Assembly: GCA_900754515.1 (NCBI GenBank)
Contig: CAAEDD010000063.1
Coordinates: 1-24,458, forward strand
Origin: an uncultured Oscillospiraceae bacterium
Lineage (GTDB): Bacteria > Bacillota > Clostridia > Oscillospirales > Oscillospiraceae
DNA length: 24,458 nucleotides
Direction: 5' to 3'
The notes under the pieces were generated by a model, which was given only the letters and a program-made list of their open reading frames with translations, searched no databases and had not been told where the DNA came from. Shown here in pieces: positions 22,223 through 24,458 of this stretch. The first letter of the stretch is position 1. The number at the start of each line of letters is the position of its first letter. A program made the translations under genes and the position numbers.

Positions 22223-22909
22223 TCACTGGGCAAAATAGTAGCCCACGCCCCACTTGGTCAGGATATACTTGGGTTGGGCCGGGTTGAGTTCCAGTTTTTC
22301 CCGGAGACGGCGCACATGCACGTCCACTGTGCGGGTATCCCCCTGATAGTCGTAGCCCCAGACCAGGTCCAGCAGGCTTTCCCGGCTGTAGACCTTGCCG
22401 GGGTTTTTCATTAGGAAGAGCATCAAATCAAATTCCTTCATGGTCAGCTCCACTTCCTGGCCGTTTTTCATGGCCCGGCGCCCTTGTTCATCCAATGTGA
22501 TATGGCCTGCTTTGAGCAGATTCCCGGAATCATGTTCCGGCGCAGCAGTGATGGAGGCCCGGCGCAGCAGTGCCCGTACCCGGGCTTTCAGGGCCAGGAT
22601 GTTGAAAGGCTTGGTCACATAGTCGTCGGCCCCGGACTCAAAACCCATGAGCATATCCGCATCCTGACTGCGGGCGGTGAGCATGATTATGGGCACGGTG
22701 GAAAAACTGCGTATCTCCTGGCAGGCTTCCAGACCGTCTTTTTTCGGCATCATCAGATCCAATATAATAAGGTCATATTCTCCTTTACGGGCCAGTTCCA
22801 CCGCCGTCTCCCCGTCATAGCAGGCGTCCACGGTATAGCCCTCGTTCTCCAGATTGAATTTGATGCCCTTTACCAACAGCTTTTCGTCATCGACCACCAG
22901 GATTTTCAT
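22223..22909 (-). CDS. OmpR/PhoB-family response regulator
   Basis: A 228-residue DNA-binding regulator. The receiver domain has the acidic pair Asp7-Asp8 in VVDDEK, phospho-acceptor Asp51 in IILDLMMP, Thr78 in MLTAR, and Lys100 in YVTKPF. The C-terminal winged helix has ELTMKEFDLMLFL and the recognition helix WGYDYQGDTRTVDVHVRRLREKL. It looks like the WalR/PhoP subgroup, but no cassette neighbour (yycH, yycI, htrA or walJ) is present, so the walR name is not used. AAGGCGG lies before the ATG. It is transcribed divergently from the carboxypeptidase, and a direct repeat in the intergenic region may be its operator. Confidence 0.95.
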   Translation of the reverse strand: MKILVVDDEKLLVKGIKFNLENEGYTVDACYDGETAVELARKGEYDLIILDLMMPKKDGLEACQEIRSFSTVPIIMLTARSQDADMLMGFESGADDYVTKPFNILALKARVRALLRRASITAAPEHDSGNLLKAGHITLDEQGRRAMKNGQEVELTMKEFDLMLFLMKNPGKVYSRESLLDLVWGYDYQGDTRTVDVHVRRLREKLELNPAQPKYILTKWGVGYYFAQ

Positions 22910-22945
22910 ATTATTGAACCGCCTTGTTTCAGTACTGTTTTTTAT

Positions 22946-22972
22946 TTTTTAAAGTCTTTTTAAGTTTTTTAG
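22946..22972. promoter_or_regulatory. candidate response-regulator operator (T-rich direct repeat)
   Basis: TTTTTAA occurs at 22946-22952 and 22957-22963, exactly 11 bp apart, with a weaker TTTTTAG at 22966-22972. OmpR-family proteins bind tandem repeats of about this spacing. The region is very AT-rich, so chance is a real alternative. Confidence 0.3.
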
Positions 22973-22994
22973 CAAAAAGAACTTTGGGTTGCAA
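22966..22994 (-). promoter_or_regulatory. possible response-regulator promoter sharing a -35 with the divergent gene
   Basis: Minus strand: TTGCAA at 22994-22989, 17-bp spacer, TAAAAA at 22971-22966. The -10 is a modest match. TTGCAA is its own reverse complement, so this -35 coincides with that of the plus-strand promoter. Confidence 0.4.
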
Positions 22995-23017
22995 TTTCCC
23001 GTCAGAAATTTTATAAT
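22989..23017 (+). promoter_or_regulatory. carboxypeptidase promoter
   Basis: TTGCAA at 22989-22994, 17-bp spacer and a perfect TATAAT at 23012-23017. The transcript would start near 23024, about 58 nt before the ATG. Confidence 0.8.
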
Positions 23018-23081
23018 GGCAGGGTATGCACATATTATATATTGTTACTATACCATATTCCAGAGAAAACGGGAGAACAAA

Positions 23082-24458
23082 ATGAAAATTTTCCGCATCT
23101 TTCCCTTAGTGCTGATAATATGCCTGGTGATGGCTTTTGCCGCCCCCGGAGCCTATGCCCTGGAAAACCCCAGTCTCAACGGCAAGGCCGCCCTTCTGGT
23201 GGACCTGGATACAGGCAACGTTCTCTTTGAACTGAACAAGGACGAGCAGCGGGCACCCGCCAGCCTCACCAAGATAATGACCACTCTCCTGGCCCTGGAG
23301 GCCCTGGACCAGGGGCGCATCGGCCTTGAGGACATCGTTACCGCCCAGGACGACTGCCTCACCGGCCTGGAGGAGGACAGCAGCACCGCAGGTATTAGCC
23401 CCGGCGCCCAGGTCTCGGTGAAGGACCTGCTCTACTGCACCATGATACATTCCGCCAACGAAGCCTGCAATGTGCTGGGCACTTATATCTCCGGCAGCAT
23501 CAGCGCCTTTGTGGACGCCATGAACGCCAAGGCCGCCGAGCTGGGCTGCGTCAACACCCATTTTGTAAACCCCAACGGCCTGCCTGCGGAAAACCACTAC
23601 AGCTCCGCCTACGACCTGTACCTGATGACCGTGGAGGCCATGAAATACCCAATGTTCATGGAATTGGCCAACACCAAATATTACCAGAGCGACAACCCCG
23701 CCGTTAACGGCGGAGCGGGCTTTGCCAATTCCAACGCTCTTATAAGCGACGACGGCTGGTATTCACGATATGGCAGCTACCTCTATGAAGGGGCCTCCGG
23801 CGTTAAAACCGGCTTTACCCAAGCTGCAGGCTACTGTCTGGTATCTACCGCAGAGCGGGGAGACATTCATGTGCTGGCCGTGGCCATGGGCTGCGACGGT
23901 GAGCTCAACGCCCAAATAGACAAGTATTACAACTTCGACGACACCATAGCCATGTACAACTGGGTGTTTGACAATTTCTCCCACAGGAGCATTATCTCTA
24001 CCAGCGAGAACGTTATGTCCGTGCCGGTGGAACTCAGTGACGGCGGCAGCGCGATGCTCAGACCTCAGAGCTCTATTACCGCCCTGCTGCCTAACGATGT
24101 GACCAACGAAAGCATAACCCGAGACATCACCCTCTATGATGATAAGCTGGTAGCCCCAATTGCCGCAGGCACCCCTCTGGGTGAGATGACCCTCAGTCTG
24201 GACGGCAAGGTACTTGGCACCGTTACCCTGGTGAACAACAGTGAAGTGGAACTCAGCCGCACCGAATATATGAAGCAGCGCATTGCGGAGATCTTCTCCC
24301 AGGGCTGGGTCATAGCCATCATAGTTCTGGTGCTGGCTTTCCTGGCACTGTATCTTATACTGGTGCTGCGTTACCGCCGCCTGCGCCAGCGGCACCTGAG
24401 AGAGCGTCGCCGTATGGAGCAGCGCCGCCGTATGGAGCGGGAGCGGATGTACGCAGAG
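23082..24458 (+). CDS. D-alanyl-D-alanine carboxypeptidase, PBP5/DacA-like (partial, 3' end outside window)
   Basis: A serine-type penicillin-binding protein (family S11) that trims the terminal D-Ala from peptidoglycan stem peptides outside the membrane. A signal peptide spans about residues 1-26 (cut near AYALENP). The catalytic motifs are all present: Ser61-Leu-Thr-Lys64, Ser124-Ala-Asn126 and Lys242-Thr-Gly. A PBP5 C-terminal beta domain covers about 302-395. Instead of the usual amphipathic anchor there is a strong membrane segment at about 409-429, followed by a very arginine-rich cytoplasmic tail that runs off the window. 459 codons are seen. GGGAG precedes the ATG by 7 nt. It is divergent from the two-component system, which may control it. 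Confidence 0.94.
   Translation, partial: MKIFRIFPLVLIICLVMAFAAPGAYALENPSLNGKAALLVDLDTGNVLFELNKDEQRAPASLTKIMTTLLALEALDQGRIGLEDIVTAQDDCLTGLEEDSSTAGISPGAQVSVKDLLYCTMIHSANEACNVLGTYISGSISAFVDAMNAKAAELGCVNTHFVNPNGLPAENHYSSAYDLYLMTVEAMKYPMFMELANTKYYQSDNPAVNGGAGFANSNALISDDGWYSRYGSYLYEGASGVKTGFTQAAGYCLVSTAERGDIHVLAVAMGCDGELNAQIDKYYNFDDTIAMYNWVFDNFSHRSIISTSENVMSVPVELSDGGSAMLRPQSSITALLPNDVTNESITRDITLYDDKLVAPIAAGTPLGEMTLSLDGKVLGTVTLVNNSEVELSRTEYMKQRIAEIFSQGWVIAIIVLVLAFLALYLILVLRYRRLRQRHLRERRRMEQRRRMERERMYAE

Noticed and set aside
22223..22909. Naming the response regulator WalR/YycF
   Set aside because: Sequence is similar in type, but none of the usual wal-operon neighbours is present; the peptidase and efp follow instead.

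Overview
The window is an ordinary chromosomal stretch of a low-to-mid GC Gram-positive bacterium. It is most likely a gut-type Clostridia of the Oscillospirales/Ruminococcaceae sort. The support is protein content (HprK, WhiA, RapZ, zinc-type L33 and L28, a protein of the CD1247 type, an EF-P with a PGKGAA loop), strong purine-rich ribosome binding sites, sigma-A promoters with 17-bp spacers, and the gene order hprK-murB-rapZ-whiA-dnaE. The species cannot be read from the sequence. I saw no tRNA, rRNA, CRISPR array or intact transposase gene.

Left part, minus strand (1-3803): folC, ruvX, a single-domain rhodanese and a CoA-disulfide-reductase-like flavoprotein with its own rhodanese domain, which runs off the left edge. 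folC has a clear promoter back to back with the promoter of the plus-strand ribosomal operon. That operon (4065-6250) is rpmG-secE-nusG-rplK-rplA, with a likely L1-binding RNA element between rplK and rplA. It ends in a hairpin where rplJ-rplL would usually follow. Instead there is a YoaK/DUF1275 membrane protein and a small ABM-family protein, closed by a 19-bp perfect hairpin terminator. A lipoprotein of unknown function and a single-gene rpmB unit follow on the minus strand.

Middle part, plus strand (8811-18210): hprK, murB, rapZ, whiA and dnaE are packed with 2-19 nt gaps, then come two tandem, clearly paralogous acyltransferase-3 membrane proteins whose reading frames overlap by ATGA. 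The yvcK-type gene usually found between rapZ and whiA is missing here.

Right part: the convergent gap 18211-18504 holds the most unusual non-coding structure in the window. It is about 220 bp of nested hairpins, including a 27-bp stem, and resembles a small mobile or structured-RNA element. Beyond it, on the minus strand, lie an acidic zinc-ribbon protein, efp (own promoter), an M24B Xaa-Pro peptidase, a sensor kinase and an OmpR-type response regulator. The kinase and peptidase overlap by ATGA. Divergently transcribed from the regulator is a penicillin-binding-protein-type D-Ala-D-Ala carboxypeptidase that runs off the right edge. The two divergent promoters may share one palindromic -35 hexamer.

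The genes fall into a few themes: translation and transcription core (L33, SecE, NusG, L11, L1, L28, EF-P), cell wall (MurB, carboxypeptidase, the MurB-associated regulator RapZ), carbon control (HprK), replication (DnaE), folate, and sulfur/thiol redox. No wholly new defence or mobile system was found. The 18.2-18.4 kb hairpin element is the best candidate for something undescribed.
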